Counted from the first letter of the stretch, positions 1-13,774 are shown. The stretch: DNA of 64,000 bases from Sclerodactyla briareus (GCA_026419785.1 JAODTK010002821.1:17501-81500); one strand, 5' to 3'. Program-made: numbers and translations. Notes: generated by a model not told the origin, from the letters alone.

Positions 1-184
1 TATCGTAATTGGGCGGGGCTTATATGTAAATTTGAAGCGATACTTTTCTACCTTATTATTATATCCATTTTATTTGGACGGAAACAAATGCGTGAAATAT
101 ACCATTTGGTTTCAATTTACTAAATTGCGGGTGGCAGTTATTTGTTACAAGATTTATTTTACATGACGACAATCCATCTTTAAT

Positions 185-259
185 GTCGGAGCCGAGTCTC
201 GAACCCACGACCTCATGGTTGGAAGCCGCACGTTTTACCCTCTAGACGATACGCTCGGT
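185..259 (-). repeat. tRNA-like sequence, probable SINE head
   Basis: Read on the minus strand, this 75-bp stretch has an A-box-like segment (TCGTCTAGAGGG), an anticodon-arm-like centre (GCGGCTTCCAACC) and a good B box (GTGGGTTCGAGACTC). The stems pair poorly (T stem GTGGG against CTCGG), so I do not call a working tRNA. A tRNA-derived SINE head or tRNA pseudogene fits best. No tail or target duplication was delimited. The anticodon-like triplet would be TCC (Gly), but that is weak. Confidence 0.5.
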
Positions 260-1029
260 GAAATACTTATTTGTTGAGTTTCACTCGAAGTCCATCAATT
301 TGATAAGATATTTACTTTCGCTTTATGATGATATTTGCATCGCATGAAACAACTATCGGTGGCAAAAAACGTCCAGGACGTTTTTACGTACTGTCTAACA
401 CGGTATCCCTCTAATCGATATACTCACAGTCGATTATAAAATAGTCTAAGGTATTGCATACGTATATCATCGTTATGAGTTGATAATATTCGAACTTTTT
501 TTGTTCCAGGCCAGTCACTTCAACAATTATACGTGATATTCGATTTGTCTGTTTTGCGGGAAACCTGTAGCAATCATTTCCAAGCACTAATCCGGATTGA
601 AGTCTGTTCACACATGATACGTTGACGTTCGTCACGTCACGGCTGACGGATGTGACCGATACAGACACCCGCCCGTCAAGATCCGTCTTTCCATATCAGT
701 TCAATGCTACTGCGAATGAAATTCGACCATTGAAAAATCGTTAGCGGTATGGTTATATATAATTTTTTAGGTCATATATCGAATTCGAATATTTGTATGA
801 GGAAATGCTACGATATGGGTAACATATCTGCCGAATAGAACTTCAAAGAATCGTGTGTCTGCATTATCGTCCTCACAAAAATGGACCGTGATTCTAGTAA
901 ACTTGAACTGGTACTAAAAAACAAAAGGGCTCTTCCTTGCATAAGTGGCTCGTCTGAGATTGAAGTTTTCATTCGAATTTGATATAATAGTAGTCCTCGC
1001 GTGTTACTGGGCCGGGCAAGCCAGATACT
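260..1029. other. No gene recognised; one arm of a dispersed inverted repeat
   Basis: I see no coding sequence. Positions about 600-690 are similar, in inverted orientation, to about 6870-6965: both contain the core CATCCGTCAGCCGT with GGGCGGGTG nearby. The pair may be two copies of a short dispersed element. The rest is AT-rich and unassigned. Confidence 0.4.
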
Positions 1030-3945
1030 ATTTACGATAGGCATATTAGCAAGCTGTATTTTTCTGCGCTAATGTTCAAAGTATCAGGAATAATTATGAT
1101 GAGTTCCGAATTTTGGTCCAGGAACGGAAGCCTGACGTAGTTGGAATTACAGTCTTGGCATACAGTGAAATTCCTCAGCCGAAGCTCACTTCCAGGTTTT
1201 GTTGCTATAGGCAAAATTCGTACAGATACTCTCCGTGGAATTGGGGGTGGGAGTTTTGTTGTATGTGAGGTCTGAACTGAATAGCATGAGAGATACAGTA
1301 TTGGTGTTAGTTACGTCAATTCTGTTTGGTGTGAAATTCCGTCCAACGCTTCAGATATTCCCAATCCTTATAGTCGGTGTTGCATATCGCTCTCCCAATA
1401 GCTCTGAAAAACAACAACTCGCTTCTTTTTGACTGCTTTCAAAAAATGTCCCGTAAGCGTACGATATTATGGGTGATTTCAATTATCCAGATAATTCTTG
1501 GTCTGATGGTAGTAGTGGTAGGCAAGGTTCTGCCTTTTTTAATGTCACCCAAGATTGTTCCCTTTCGCAGCATGTTCATTCCTACCAGAAAGCATAATAT
1601 TTAGATTTAGTTTTGAGTAGTTATCCAAGGGTTTTGTGGATAATGTAGAGAGTTTTGGTAAGCTTGGTGCAAGTGATCACGACATTATAGCTTTCGATGT
1701 GTGTTGTTCTGACAATATTCCACAGAGCGTTGAGGTCGTTCCTTGTTTCCCGAGGGCCGATCTGAATGGCATTTCTTGGTTTCTGAGTAATGTAGATTGG
1801 TCTAGTTTCTTAGAGAATTTGAATGCTGTTGACTCCTGGAAGGGTTTCATTGGCAACGTTAACGAGTTAATGAAAGTTACGTTCCTTGGAAAAGCGTCGT
1901 ACGAAGAACAGAAGGCTTCTTGGGAGAGAAGGGAGGTGTTTCTGGCCGTTAAAAGTGAGAAGAAATTTGGCGACTTTATCGTTCTACTGGTTCTTTGTCT
2001 GATTTAGATCGTTTCAAAGTTCCGCAGAGGCTAGTCAAACGTTTAGTTCCTGGTGCTGAGCTCGATTTCGAGAGGAGACTGCCTCTAATATAAAGGATAA
2101 TCCTCGTGCGTTTTTCTCTTATGTTAGGGGGAAGCAGAATGTGAAGAACAACCTTGGTCCACTGTTAGTGTTCGTTTCAGGTAATACAACCAGTGATAGT
2201 CAAGGGAGAGGGCAGCGTTATTAATAACTATTTTCGTCGGTATTCACTCAGGAACGGATAATTTCATGACCTTGTGGTAGGTGTGCTCATATAATCCTAT
2301 GGCTATAGTCGATTCGCATGATGTGATAAAGGAGAAACTACAGAATCTCAAAAGTGATGAAGCTACTGGTCCCGATGGAGTTTACCCTTCTTGTTAAAAT
2401 CTTTTGCCGACCCGTTGTCTGTTCCAATTAACAAATTATTTTCAATAACACCTTGCAAGAAGGTGTTGTTGGGATGATTGGAGAAGAGCAAATGTTTCTC
2501 AAATTTTTTAAAAAAGGAAACCGGTCTTCTCCTTGTAATTACAGGCCAGTGAGCCTTACCAGTGTTGTCTGCAAGGTGTGAGACTTCGGGATCATACTGT
2601 CGATTTTTTCAAAGAGTAGGCCTATAGTCTAATTCGGGGTTCTCAGCATGGTTTCAGGAAAAATCGTTCGGGTTTGACTAGTCTCTTAGAATTTATGGAA
2701 GATGTTACTAGGTGCCGTTGACAAGTGCAGTGCTGTTGATATAAATTTCCTAGACTTACAAACAGAGCCTTTTTGACTAAGGTACCTCATGAGCGTCTAT
2801 TGCTTAAATTGAAAAGTTTTGGAATTAAGGCAAAATGTCCTTGAGTGGATCGTCAGTGGCTTCTCAATAGGGAACAATGAGTTGTAATCAATGTTCGGTC
2901 GTCTTCTTGGCAAAAGGTCACTAGTGGTGATTCCCAAGGATCGGTTCTTGGGCCTTTTCTTTTTCTGGCGTATATTGACGATCCGGAAGCTTCGGTGCAT
3001 TCCAGAGTAAAAAGGTTTGCCAGAGACGTACCAAGTTGTATCGTGAGGTTGCTTCGAACGATGATTGTTGCAATTGTCCAAAGGATCTTGATATAGTCTC
3101 CAAATGGTCTTTCGATTGGCAAATGTTTTTCAATGACGATAAGTGCAAAATATGCTGTTGGTTTCCACAATCGCAACGCTTTTTTTTTCAATTTAAAATA
3201 TAGTCATCAGGTGAATTCAGGGAAGGATCTCGGTGTTCATTTGATTCTTCTTTGAAACATTTTGAGCATTGTGCTGATGCTGCGAGGAAAGGTAACTGGA
3301 TACTTGGCTGATCAGACGTCAGTTCAGTTTCCTTGAATGAAGATATTGTTGTCAGGTGTTTAAGCAGCTGGTGAGGACCTCACAGGGAGTATTCTGTCCA
3401 AGTCATGTCCATATTTCTCGAAAAACAAGCAGGTTATTGAAACGTTCAGCGGAGGGCCACTAGATAAATTCACTCTCTTAGAGATTACCGTACGGGATAG
3501 AAGATTAAGGCGTTTGGTCTTAACTTCGAGGAACTGGGACGAAATCGTGGTTGGTTGGTGATTTGATTATTCAGGTTTTTAAAAATTGTCATGGTTTCGA
3601 GGGCCTTTCATTCCACTATTCTTGAGTTCTTCCAAAGTTACCACCAATAGGGGTCATTGCCTCAAGGTCGTCGGGAAACGCTGTTGTAGATTGGACATTC
3701 GGAAATATTTCTTTCTCTCGAGAGTTAGTTAGAGAGTTATTAATGAGTGGATAGCCTTCTGAAGTGTGGTTCTGTCTAAGAGTGTGGATGCATTCGAGAA
3801 CAGTCTTGATTTATTTTCCAAGAATTGTGGGCGAATCTTTGAGCATCTGGTTATTCTTCTCTTTGGATGTTGTGGCTTCGGGTCTCTCATGAGGAGTTTT
3901 CTTTCCGACCCTTTTTCACTAAACTTAAAAACTAAGCTAAACTAA
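1030..3945 (+). mobile_element. Degenerate CR1-like non-LTR retrotransposon (endonuclease + reverse transcriptase)
   Basis: Conceptual translation, read across several frameshifts, gives the expected order of domains. An apurinic endonuclease region lies at about 1080-1720: GVGVLLYVRSEL near 1240-1280, a broken GDFNYPD-like motif near 1470-1490, and SDHDIIAFDV near 1670-1700. A reverse transcriptase follows: SDEATGPDGV near 2350-2380, a broken FKKGNRSSPCNYRPVSLTSV-like block near 2505-2570, QHGFRKNRSGLTSLLEF near 2645-2695, and an F-DKVPHERLLLKLKSFGI-like block near 2770-2830. The end has a SKSVDAFENSLDLFSKN segment near 3780-3830, like the C-terminus of CR1/Rex-type proteins. No RNase H is visible. 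The last bases (about 3920-3945) are a short AACTAA-rich stretch, as at CR1-like 3' ends. Stops and frameshifts throughout mean it cannot make protein. The exact 5' end is unclear and the clade (CR1, L2 or Rex1) needs a phylogeny. Confidence 0.85.
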
Positions 3946-4240
3946 ATTCCTTGCCGATGGTAAAGGGAAAATTAATGCTGCAACGTGCTCGTGCGTATGC
4001 GTGTATGTGTTATGACGCTTCCTTGTGAACACGATAACTGGCGAGCCGAAAGTTACAGAAGGTATACGAAAGTTATATTTGGTGAGTATGTACGTCTGTG
4101 GAGAGGAAGAACCTTACTGTTTCATTGTAAGTTTGAGGTCACTCAGAGTCAAACGTCATTGTGCTTTATGAGCACGATGACTTCAGAACGCATCTGCGAG
4201 TCTGCGAAGTTCCTATTACATATGACAGGTGAGTCACGTA

Positions 4241-6611
4241 CAGGGCGTAGCCAGCAATTTAAAACTGGGGGGGGGGGCATAGCACATATCGAGGGGCCAG
4301 AGCAACCGGCGCCAGACCCAAAGTGCAACTAGTAATTTAGTATATACAAATGAATGGAGAACTATTTGACCATTACGCTTGATTTTCACAGGGTTGGTAA
4401 GGACAGGGGCCAATAGCAACCTCGGTTAATTTGAGCTATTGTAATATTTTGGAAACAAGTGGACATTGTACTGTTTCCCGTAGGGGGATGGAAGGCCCTC
4501 GACCTCATGAGCCTGAACCCTAGCTAATTTTGACTTTGAAATGCAGTTTTATCTTCCCAGTAAACCCAAACACCTGAGGTGAAAAGCCCTTTGATCGATC
4601 AATGTTTGTGCCTTTTCGTTGCAAATACCTTTTTGATCATATCACACTTTATCTGTTGCCCGCAACAGATTCCGGAATCCCTTCTGGACTATGAGTAGCG
4701 TGGTTTATATTGCTACGGGACATAATTACCACTAAATTTGAATGCATAATAATTGTACATAACATAGAGGAAACATAATACTCAGTTAATGGCACATGAC
4801 AGCAAGGGGCGTATATTCATAAAATTCCAGTGGAGTGTGAATCATTTGAGACCGACAAGATTCTTATTATCGGTATTGTACAGGGGCGGCGCCATACGGT
4901 CGTGGAGGTTTTGCTCTGGGTCCCCGACCGGGTGGCCAAACGTTTTCGTTAGTAATCTTGTTCTGTTATATGATCTGGGGGAGGGGCACCCCCTCCCCTT
5001 TGGGAATTTTTGCAAACTGAACCTTCATGCAGACGCAAAATGGTGCTGTCCTAGTACGATATGCTAGCATGAATTATTTAATAAAAATATTCTTTTTTTG
5101 CAACATTCACATCATGGTCTGCTTAGCCCAGAGCTGATGAAACCGATATTTAATAATTGTCCTAGGGGTGATCGTGGAACACATGTCCATCATAGTAAAT
5201 CAATTTGCTGTACTCCTCGGACGTGCGCCGCGCACCTCTTTTTTTTCTTGCTTCTCCTCCCCGACGTTTCTCGCTTTGCTCCCGACAAGGGGGGGGGGAC
5301 TGCTCCGTGGGCGCCGCCCCCGCATTGTACGTCGATATTTCGAATGTAGTTTTACAGGGGGTACGAAATATTTGATTCAATGTGAGGTGGAAACGAGTTT
5401 GTATTTTTTTATTGACTCGTGGATTTACTACCAGATTGCAGAATGCCACACGCAAACATACACTACAATTAGAATTTTTTTTTTGACCAATCTAACACTT
5501 AAAACAGCGTTGGACATGCAAATTAGGGGAACACCAACCCAATGCACTTACGTATTATCACATACATAATGTGGGAAAAAAGTGCCTATTTACGCCGACA
5601 TCCCTATCGGTGACCCCCGATCAGACACTGATAAGGCGACCAAACGTAGGCAAGTCCGCCCACCGATCAACAATTGAATCCAATCAATGCCCATCTGTGG
5701 TGAGATCACGCTCACAAGCCAGTGTCAATACGTCCCGTAGTCGGTCTTGGCCATGACAGAAGTAAGAACGTCTTCACTAGTTTAAAGCTAGAGAAAACTT
5801 TTCACTCGATGCGAAAGTATTGGTACAGTCATCATGGCAGAGGCACCTCTTAGGTACAGGTCACGGCTATAATCAATAATTTTTTCAACCTAACTCGAGG
5901 TCGGAGAGCCGAGAACCGACTTCTTTGTCGCCAGAGACCGACTCTGATTTCCACCCCCCCCCCGTATTTACGACCCTGCATGACGCGTCGATGACTGAAA
6001 GAATACAGTGACAAATGACAATTATAACATTTTGAAGTCTGTATTGAGAGATCACAAGAATATCAACACAACATACCAGTCGCCGTCATAAAAAAAAATG
6101 AACTCAATAATTTTGTGATGGTCGGGTTGTAGTATAGGCGAGAGAAAATAATTAGTATTGCAATGTTGCAGTCCTATATTCAAAATTATATTACCAGTCA
6201 GCTGGCATGGTCTAAACTCGTTCTCAAGGCCAATGGCCAACACGTTTAATACTGTAGTTGTTCACCCAAAGAAATATGGGTACTCGGTGGACACTAATTG
6301 GGTACAACGACTTGGGTACGGTACGTATCATTGGCTCTGCGTTCCAATTCCATGTACCTTGTTGTTTATGAAAACTACATCAAATCGTGGTCGTGATCAC
6401 CTTGTCTTCACGAAAAAGTGACCTTCTTTTGACTTCATAATTCAGGGCGTGAGTACAGTGTAGCTGATGCCCCTTACTGTTTGCCACGCACTAGGATCCA
6501 CCCTATATCAGCGTCAGTATATTTGACTTTTGAACACAAAACCTTGAATTTGGGGGGGCAGGAGGGAGTGTGGGGGCCAAGGCCCCCCCCCCCCCCGTGG
6601 CTACGCCACTG
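4241..6611. mobile_element. hAT-like non-autonomous transposon with 8-bp target duplication
   Basis: The left end starts CAGGGCGTAGCCAG, followed by a G run. The right end is a C run followed by GTGGCTACGCCACTG, the inverted counterpart. The flanking 8-mers are GTCACGTA (4233-4240) and GTCAAGTA (6612-6619), 7 of 8 identical. Short terminal inverted repeats of CAG-TGGCGTAGCCA type with 8-bp duplications are typical of the hAT superfamily. No transposase was recognised in its 2.37 kb, so it would depend on a source element. A smaller hAT-like candidate sits inside it (4881-5321). The TIR and duplication are seen directly; the superfamily is inferred. Confidence 0.75.
4881..5321. mobile_element. 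Small hAT-like MITE candidate nested in the 4241-6611 element
   Basis: The left end is CAGGGGCGGCGCCA. The right end near 5321 reads TGGGCGCCGCCCC, the inverted counterpart with mismatches. The left flank is GTATTGTA (4873-4880) and the right flank is GCATTGTA, 7 of 8 identical if the boundary is set at 5320/5321. The boundary is uncertain by one or two bases. G-rich runs next to both ends match the other hAT-like ends in this window. Confidence 0.5.
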
Positions 6612-6619
6612 GTCAAGTA

Positions 6620-7754
6620 TATAGCAAGAAGAATCTAGTGCGCTTCATGTACCAACCCAACTTTCACTAGTCAAGGTTACAAGTTCGTGAGTAACGAAAA
6701 TGCAGCCAAACCGAGGGTATGGCATGTACATATGTGAACAGATAAGTTACCGGTACTTATGTGAAGAATCTGACGGAACTATTCAAAAATTTGATATAAT
6801 TCGACCTACTTCGGCACTGGTGCGTATATGAAATCAACAAAATAATAGGATTCAATCATCCCCAAACGATCCTGTTCGGACGGGCGGGTGGGTGTTTACG
6901 TCGCATCCGTCAGCCGTACGGAAATAAACCCGCAGTAACGTGACGGAACGGAACGTAGTCCTGTGTGGACAGGCCTTGACGACATTCGTCAAGGTCAACT
7001 GGAATTTTCTGTCAAGGTGCACCGTGGATTCGAATTGGGATTATTGTTGTCAATGGGTTTCATATTCCGTATCCTAGGAATTCTTTTGTTCAACGGGCAG
7101 ATCAGCGATTGACGGTAAATATCAGTGAAATGTACGTCAAGGGACTGGTAATTATCACCTGCATTATCCCGGTACTTTCCAGCCATGCATCCATTTGTAA
7201 GCCTTTAGGCACTCTCAAATGTTTCGTTTACTACGATTGTTGCCCAAAACTTATTACCACTTATAACCCTTACACTTACACGTATACACTATATTTATTG
7301 ACTAATATGTCAAAACCTGCAAAATGCTCATTTTCCTACAGATTAAGTTTGAGCTTTCTGTAATAATTGGTCAGGGAATGTTACCGGGGGGGGTGGTTGG
7401 GGGGGTAGTAGTAGTGCTTCATAGTATTCTTCCTCTGAAGTTTCAGGATTTTCGTTGGATCTGTTTGTGTTAAAGTCTTGGACCTGGTCTCAATCGAGCA
7501 GAGTCCACGAAGTACCCGACCAAGTATTGGGATCGAGACCAAGACCCGGCTCAAGCCCTTCAACAAATGAGTTGTTGAGGGTGGCACTTCTCAGCGGCTA
7601 ATGCTTCCAGGCCGTAAGTACAAACAAGTTTTGAATGGTGGTTCCAATCATGTTGAAATTCAGTGTGTAGTCGCGAGAGAAGAAAAACACTGTAAGACAA
7701 TATTTTGATGAATTTTCACGCGTAAACAGAATACATAAATCAGCTCTGATGAAT
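6620..7754. other. No gene recognised
   Basis: This holds the second arm of the inverted repeat (about 6870-6965) and a G-rich patch at 7385-7410. I see no domain or splice structure. The small open frames here look like chance. Confidence 0.4.
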
Positions 7755-7905
7755 GAGAACTGTACTTGGTATATGAGTCAGGTCAGATGTCATCTGAGGC
7801 TAACAGGGTCAAAGTCTTCAAAGTTGGTAAGCAAGTATTCAATGTGGTCTGTCAGGATGAAATTTAGTGACAGCTCCCTACGTAAACCAATCTGAGGGTA
7901 ACGAG
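7755..7905 (-). repeat. Diverged fragment of the ~305-bp tandem-repeat family
   Basis: The segment with ACTTGGTAT, GTCATCTGAGG, CAGGGTCAAAGTC and GATGAAATTTAGTG matches, in inverted orientation, the repeat unit arrayed at 51165-52450. The similarity is patchy; it may continue weakly to about 8150. Confidence 0.5.
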
Positions 7906-10900
7906 AGTCGGCGTCCGAAAAACACCCCAAAAAGACCTTGTAGGCCCTGGAACATAATTTCTGAAATGCTTATTTTTGGCCAATCAAGTGAGAAGGTGTA
8001 GTGTGTTGGCTTCCGAAAGAAGTGCAAAACTTATTTTTTCAGGGGCATCGGGATAATCCTTGATAAAAAAAAAAAAATAGCGGAATTTGTGAAAAATAAA
8101 TTTGGGGAACATTAGCTTGTATTGAGTCTCGGGTGGGATCTCTCCTTCTTCAACGTATCTGTCTCCAACATCTGTTTCTTCAGTTCCAATGTAGCTTGTC
8201 ATACTTTTTGTAGCAGCCTTCTATAACTTCAACAGAGTCTCAGCCCGTTACACTCTTTGTGAAATCTGTTATCATTAGTGGCTAAGCGTATCTCCTGCAG
8301 TCCCCTACCAGTCCGACATCCCATTCCTCTCTCCCAAGGGTGGTATCCCACAACCCGCAGAATACGTAACTGGGGGGACAAGATATGAATTGAACCATGC
8401 CAGGGTCTGCTAATCACCCATGTTGTGTACGTTTTCCGGTATAGGTCTGTTTCGGGTATTACATCGTTCAGGTTGCGCTATACATTTCCTCTCTCACATT
8501 TTTTGTTTTCTACGTTAGGGGATACGTAGGTGGAGATGCGAGATGCAGCGTGACTCCATAGTTGTCAAATCTACGCGAGCACAGATGAGACAGTGCCTGT
8601 ATATGCTATATTTGTTTGCGAGGTCGATACAGGTTCCACCATAGTCATGGAATCGTCCCACCAAAATTAGATCGCACTTTATATCCTCGGCAAAGAACCA
8701 TGTGTACGTGTACCTGCCAACAAGTTGCAGGTATTTACCGCATCACGCAAACTATTCTCGAAATCTCCATCAAGGACATTAACGACCATAGGTATAAATG
8801 CTGCATCTTGCGGTTTCTGATGTGGGATCGCAATTCACACTACTGTTTTCTTTTTAAAGCAAAAAAAATCTATCTGGAAAACGTGATTTTGACATTTCAT
8901 GACGCTTCGAGCATGATGCCTAGTTCAGAAAGAAAGAAAAATATTTCATGTTTAATGGAACACAAGCTTATTTTACAATAAATAAGTCAGATCCAAGAAA
9001 AAAAGAAGGAACTGCTCTTCTCAATATAGATAGAGGTGTCAAAATATGGTCACCCCCCCCTTGCGACGGCGGCTTCAAGAACAATGACAGTGAAAGCGCG
9101 ATATATTGACTAGTTATCACACTGTCAGATTGTAGTGATAGTTACAGGCTTTGACGACAAAGCTATGGGATGTCTAAGGGAAATGACGGGACGTATGATG
9201 ACGTTATTATGTGAGCATGCGCTATAGTGAACTAGTCTGATGGTGGCGTGTCGGACTCTAAGACAGCAGGCAGATTCTGTGGCTCAGGTGAGGTTCATGT
9301 TCCGCGATACCGTTGGTGCCTTCTTGGAGTTCAACTGTTGGAGTGAGGAAAACATAAGTTCCTGTTATCTATATCGACGGTTTAGGCCTGTTGGGAGGTC
9401 GAGCAATTGAGAGAGCTCACTGAGGGCGTACTATGGATCAGTTAAGGGGCGTCCCCACCTGACTCTGCGCTGCGCCCAAGTGGTTAAGCATAACTAAAAC
9501 AGAGATTTCCATGCTGGATGACACGACTGCGCGAGCCACATTTTGATTGCAAAACGGGGTGAATTTAAGAGAAAGAAACTCATTCGACTGATTAAGGCGC
9601 GGCGTTTGGCGTGGAAGGAACGAATCCGCGTAGCGGCCACCGATTGTGGGCGATCCTATTAACGTCACAGCCACTGTAACCCTGGCAGGATCGAAATGTA
9701 AGACAGTCACCCACAAGACGCCGCAAGTGATAGTTATATCGTTGCTCTTGCTTACTGGCTTTGATGTATAGTTCAGTAAGTGGGATATGTTAATCCCGTT
9801 TGGTTATCCAGGGGGAACACGATATTAATGCAGCGGCTGTTAGTTCCCAGGTCGGGGGGTATTATACGTTTGAGAGTCGAATCAATTCAGGCTGTCACCG
9901 TACAGTAAATACAGTTACAACATATGTACAATTTGTGATGCCCTCATATTGTGAATCTTGGTCAGAGCTCGTGCTTTTTTCGTATTCAATATTCAATATT
10001 AACAGTTTATTACCACCGTTAAGCAGTGTCCAATCCGAGTTTATTTTAAGGAAAGAGGGCGAAAATGCCGCGATAAGCCCTAATTCCTATGGATACAATC
10101 ATGGCGAAAAACGTTACATTATATGTATACTGTTTACGGGACACATAAATGCATAATTGGATAAATTGTGGCCCAAGCGTTCAAGAATTTAACAGTTCTC
10201 GCCCTTTGTCGCACAGACGGAATACAGGTGAGCTGTAGCAGCAATCAGTCACCACCGGGCGAGCATGCGAGTAGAAACAGGTCACTGAGACACCGAGATC
10301 AGTCAAAATATTTCATTCCGAGGATATTATGCCCCTCGCCACCGCTGTCAACTCTCTGTTCATGTTGCTGCTGGGTCTTCGTCGAAGGAAATGAAGATCG
10401 GTTGTGTGTGCGTTTGTTTTTTCTTGACGAGTTTCCTGGTTTGCTATCACTCACATTGGAGATCGGGTAGTCAGGGTGGTGGATTCTTATTTTTTCACCT
10501 TCCGTGGTGGTGAGGCGCCGGTCTATTTTTCCGCGAGTTTGGATACTTGCCTTCCCTGGAGTAGTCGCGAGTCTGTTTCATGGTGAAAGGTTAGATGCTT
10601 TCCGTCGCGGGTGCTGGGATTGGAGAATTATTAAAATCTTCAAGCGACGGGTAAAGCGTCCTTTTTCTGATGAACTGGAGGGGCTTTCGACTCTCCCGGG
10701 AGATGTTGTATTCTGTTTGTTTGTATGTTGAATGGCGCCCCGGTGTTTTGATTCATACGAGTGGGGCCCACTGAAAAGTACAAGTTCTCTGCACGGCCTC
10801 CAACTTGTCCGTTCTATTCGTTATTCCGATGTTCCCGGCTTTGGGTCTACCAGCAAATCGAATGTGAACTCAATTTACGTTCATCTGATATTATTTTTTT

Positions 10901-12975
10901 CTTTCCTGTGGTATGGGACCCTTCCCTTTTGGTCTTGTACTGGCTGAAATTCTCTGGAAGAGCTGCCTCCCTGCTGACCCATAGAGGCTCAAGTCTCAGC
11001 GACTCGGTGCTTCTTTACGTTGATCTGAGTTAGAACTGCTGTCGGGAGCGGTTGTTCATAGGTGCCTGAGTGACTCGCCCCCTGATGTAGCATCACGTCA
11101 GCTTCGTCGTTCGTCAGTTCTGCTTCGAGCCCCGTTTTCTTATGGGCAGCACTGTCATACGACTTCATCAATCACCACATTCCAACACCTGCAATGCCAT
11201 GACCCATTGTCGACCTTTGACGTTTTCGCATTCGTGTTTCGATTTACCCGACAAGACTAGGACAATGAAACACTTGCAATCTCCTCCACTCTCATTATTC
11301 TGAAAGATCCACCAAGGCATGCCGGGACAACGTTAGATCCGAGTATACCAAATACCCCCGCAGACTCCAACAGATGATAAGAACAGTTCAACACAAGCAC
11401 TGTCCCGCAGAGGCGAATATCACGCTTCTCCAATCTCTTGGCTGCTTGGTCTTGAACCGCTGTGATGCGGAAATCGGAGAAGGTGTCGTTATCTTTTGGG
11501 CACATAGAAGCTCAATTACGAGTGGAATCTTATGCAACACCGAATGTGTATTACAAACCCGGTTTATTATACACAATATACTGCATCTACCCGCCGCTCC
11601 CGATCACCCGGCCTCCTCCAGGAAGGAAATCAAACATTATTCCCGTATGCACTATGCTTTATGCTTATAATGGACTTTTCGATCATATTTAAGAATCCAT
11701 CCAGGCACAATGATGCGTTACTCTCTAATAGAATAATGTAAGATAAAGGCCTATACATCTGATTATCCGAGACATTATTGTTAAGGTTACCTTTTCTCTA
11801 CTTTCTGGAAATCTCCTGAATAGGTGTGAGTTCGAAAAACGACCGTTGTGATATTATCAGTGACAGGTGAATCATCTCTGAAGGTTATATAAATTTACAT
11901 AGATGAGAATAATGGAAAGCTGTCATCCATACATGTGCCAAAAATATATAGGCCTAACTATCATTCATCTGATATTAGACGAAGGACCCTGACTCGCCTT
12001 GTTCATGTAGAGTTTGGGTAAACCAGTATACCATGACGACACCTGATTTGAGCTTATAGTACCTGCAGTTTATTTTTCACGGGGAATATTAAAACGTGTA
12101 CACCATTTAATATTTCATTATAATTATAAGCATAGGCGTATTGGTATTTGGCCTATGAAACTATTATTACATTATTACATAATCCCCGGCAATAGAGAAA
12201 AACATGCAAACCGGGGGGGATTCGTTAAATTCAATGGTCTGCGAAATCGATATAGACATAGTTAGTACCACTCTTGATTTCTATAAATAAATATTTTGGC
12301 GGATATCTATGAGTTCAATTCAGGTCACCCTCGCCAAAACGTGCACCAACTGGACAATATGGGATATTATGCCTTAAAAAAATACCTACGTCGTTACTCA
12401 AGCTTTCCGGGTAATTGCTTTCATCCATGTATTGCGTTTAGTGAACTGCTCCCGTTGAAGATATATATCGTAACAAGAGCACAAATTTAACCAGCTTGCC
12501 TGCATATCTCGAGGGAAGGGTGAGGACAGTGGAGTACACACTATCTAACTGTATTAAGATATTTCATCCGCATTCATGACACCATATGCGTTCACATCGA
12601 TGCCTGCAGACGACGTCATTAGAGACCTTGGTAGCTGATCTCATGAATGGGTGAATTATTGGATTGCAACCAAAAAAACAACCAACGTGAGCTCTAGATC
12701 CATACACATGCTCATACGTTTTATTAATAGTCCAATCGAGCAAATTGCATATTGGCGCCCAGGCTGGTCGATATTCTAGGGCTATCGCGTTGAATATTAA
12801 TTTATCTTTCAATGATTTCCCTTTTGTAATATTTGTGACCAGAACATAAAAACGGTTTCTCCCTTTTGTGTAAATTTTACATGTAAACTTCTAACGTGTT
12901 AACTCAACATAGACAGCTGAGGCTGAATAGGGAGTACTTAGCAAAAGGTTAAATTCAACTATTTGTCATAGATCC
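7906..12975. other. Five kilobases with no recognised gene
   Basis: I searched both strands and found no recognisable domain, tRNA or clear repeat. Several open frames of 60-120 codons occur (for example near 9440-9716 on the minus strand, 9800-10156 on the plus strand and 10760-11030 on the plus strand), but none shows a known motif or a convincing pair of splice sites. Parts could be old transposon sequence or gene-flanking DNA. Confidence 0.35.
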
Positions 12976-12990
12976 AGGTAGGCGACTTGT

Positions 12991-13030
12991 CCCCCCCCCC
13001 TTCCCCCTTCCCCACTGGCCACGGCTCTGG
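12991..13030. repeat. Orphan hAT-like terminus
   Basis: C-rich runs followed by GGCCACGGCTCTGG resemble the right ends of the hAT-like elements elsewhere in this window (C run, then a GTGGC-type inverted end). I found no matching left end with the same 8-bp flank, so the element may be truncated or too diverged to pair. Confidence 0.3.
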
Positions 13031-13774
13031 ACTCATAGGTGTATGGGCGAAACTAAGAACAAATACATCGATTCCATTGCAATGAATCATGTACACGAGT
13101 TTCTGGCATTTGTCAAAACCTTAAAAATTCATCGCAAAACAGTCTGGTTGGCCTTTTTGCGTCGATTTCGCCAATTTTCGCTTGTTATCTAGTCGTTCGC
13201 TTCCTGAATTTGAATTCTGAGTTTGTCAGCACCAAGCCCAAGCAATTCAAAGATGACGCGCCTATACTAATTTGACGTTGCTATTGTAGACTATTAAAAT
13301 GAACAATACTAGTATGCAACACGTCATGTTTTTGTAATGTCTACGTGCGAGGCATGCACAACCGGACTTTAGGGTCATCAGTCGCCCTACCCTATAGCCT
13401 AAAAGCCAAAATGTCCCGCACCCTTGCTGGAAGGCGATAGCACTCCTTGGGATTAATACACCATGCACACATACAGACACTTCCCCCATTCAGGTTGCTC
13501 TACCTAGAATTTGCCCCCATAGCTTTCCTTCAATCGAAGTTATATTAACACAGATACTGTATGTTGCTCCACGAGGTTACCATACAAATTCAATTTCAAG
13601 CTCTTCAGTGTTTGCTCGCACGGCGACATGTGTTCCTTCAAATAGTTCCAGCATTGGTCCTGACGATTGCGCGATTGCATCTACCAGTTAATCGAATAGC
13701 TCCATGGTCTCCCCCACCCTACCTCACTCCACCATACCCTCCCTTATTCATGTCAGATCCCATCCAATACTCAC

